DNA of 51,218 nucleotides from Phycisphaerae bacterium (GTDB taxonomy: Bacteria > Planctomycetota > Phycisphaerae > UBA1845 > PWPN01), in assembly GCA_012729395.1 (NCBI GenBank), contig JAAYDF010000283.1, positions 1 through 51,218 of the forward strand. The letters are read 5' to 3'. Numbering within the stretch: the stretch's first letter is position 1; the number at the start of each line of letters is the position of its first letter. The notes beneath the pieces are model-generated. The model saw nothing but the letters and a program-made list of their open reading frames with translations, had not been told where the DNA came from and did no database searches. The position numbers and the translations under genes are program-made. Positions 51,195-51,218 of the stretch are shown piece after piece.

Positions 51195-51218
51195 TCGACT
51201 CAAACCGACCGACGCGGC

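Overview
The window is about 51 kb of GC-rich bacterial chromosome that reads as a member of the Planctomycetota. I infer this from the mix of gene types and have not confirmed it by a search. The signs are futalosine-pathway menaquinone genes, twin-arginine-exported Gfo/Idh and enolase-superfamily enzymes, many orphan lipoproteins, a ThrRS with a large insertion, and intergenic regions full of short structured repeats. There are no phage genes, transposases, rRNA, tRNA or CRISPR arrays.

Left part (1-25 kb): mostly housekeeping genes in short units on both strands. They are metK; mqnA-mqnC (menaquinone, ATGA overlap); a family 4 uracil-DNA glycosylase; sat; thrS-infC; moaC with a DUF971 gene; a TrkH-type K+ transporter; hisI; recG; a LysM lipoprotein; a 967-residue lipoprotein; a PIG-L deacetylase; a small lipoprotein with a good terminator; a PrcB_C-like protein; and a double-GNAT acetyltransferase.

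Centre (25.1-27.2 kb): a probable replication origin (DnaA-box cluster plus an AT-rich tract) directly upstream of dnaA. No dnaN follows dnaA.

Right part (27-51 kb): three exported metabolic proteins (enolase-superfamily enzyme, Gfo/Idh oxidoreductase, PHP phosphoesterase); an isolated fliM; a three-gene + strand cluster of a stand-alone ABC ATPase, a HypB-like GTPase and a multi-cysteine Fe-S protein; a three-gene minus-strand signalling operon (PAS histidine kinase, REC-HDOD, REC-GAF-HD-GYP); an exported nitrilase-family protein; clpC; a small membrane protein and a lipoprotein; folE; then tatD, yraN, rplS, trmD and rpsP in minus-strand order with no rimM; and finally an NAD-dependent epimerase.

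Two things stand out. First, the ABC ATPase/HypB-like GTPase/Fe-S trio at 32978-35384 looks like an uncharacterised metallocofactor maturation or activation module. Second, the intergenic DNA carries at least eight families of short structured repeats. They include two multi-hairpin elements, GNRA-loop hairpins with compensatory stem changes, a 70-bp MITE-like element in two inverted copies, and 16- to 49-bp dispersed repeats. Promoters with near-consensus -10 boxes lie so close to the mqnA and udg ATGs that both mRNAs are probably leaderless.
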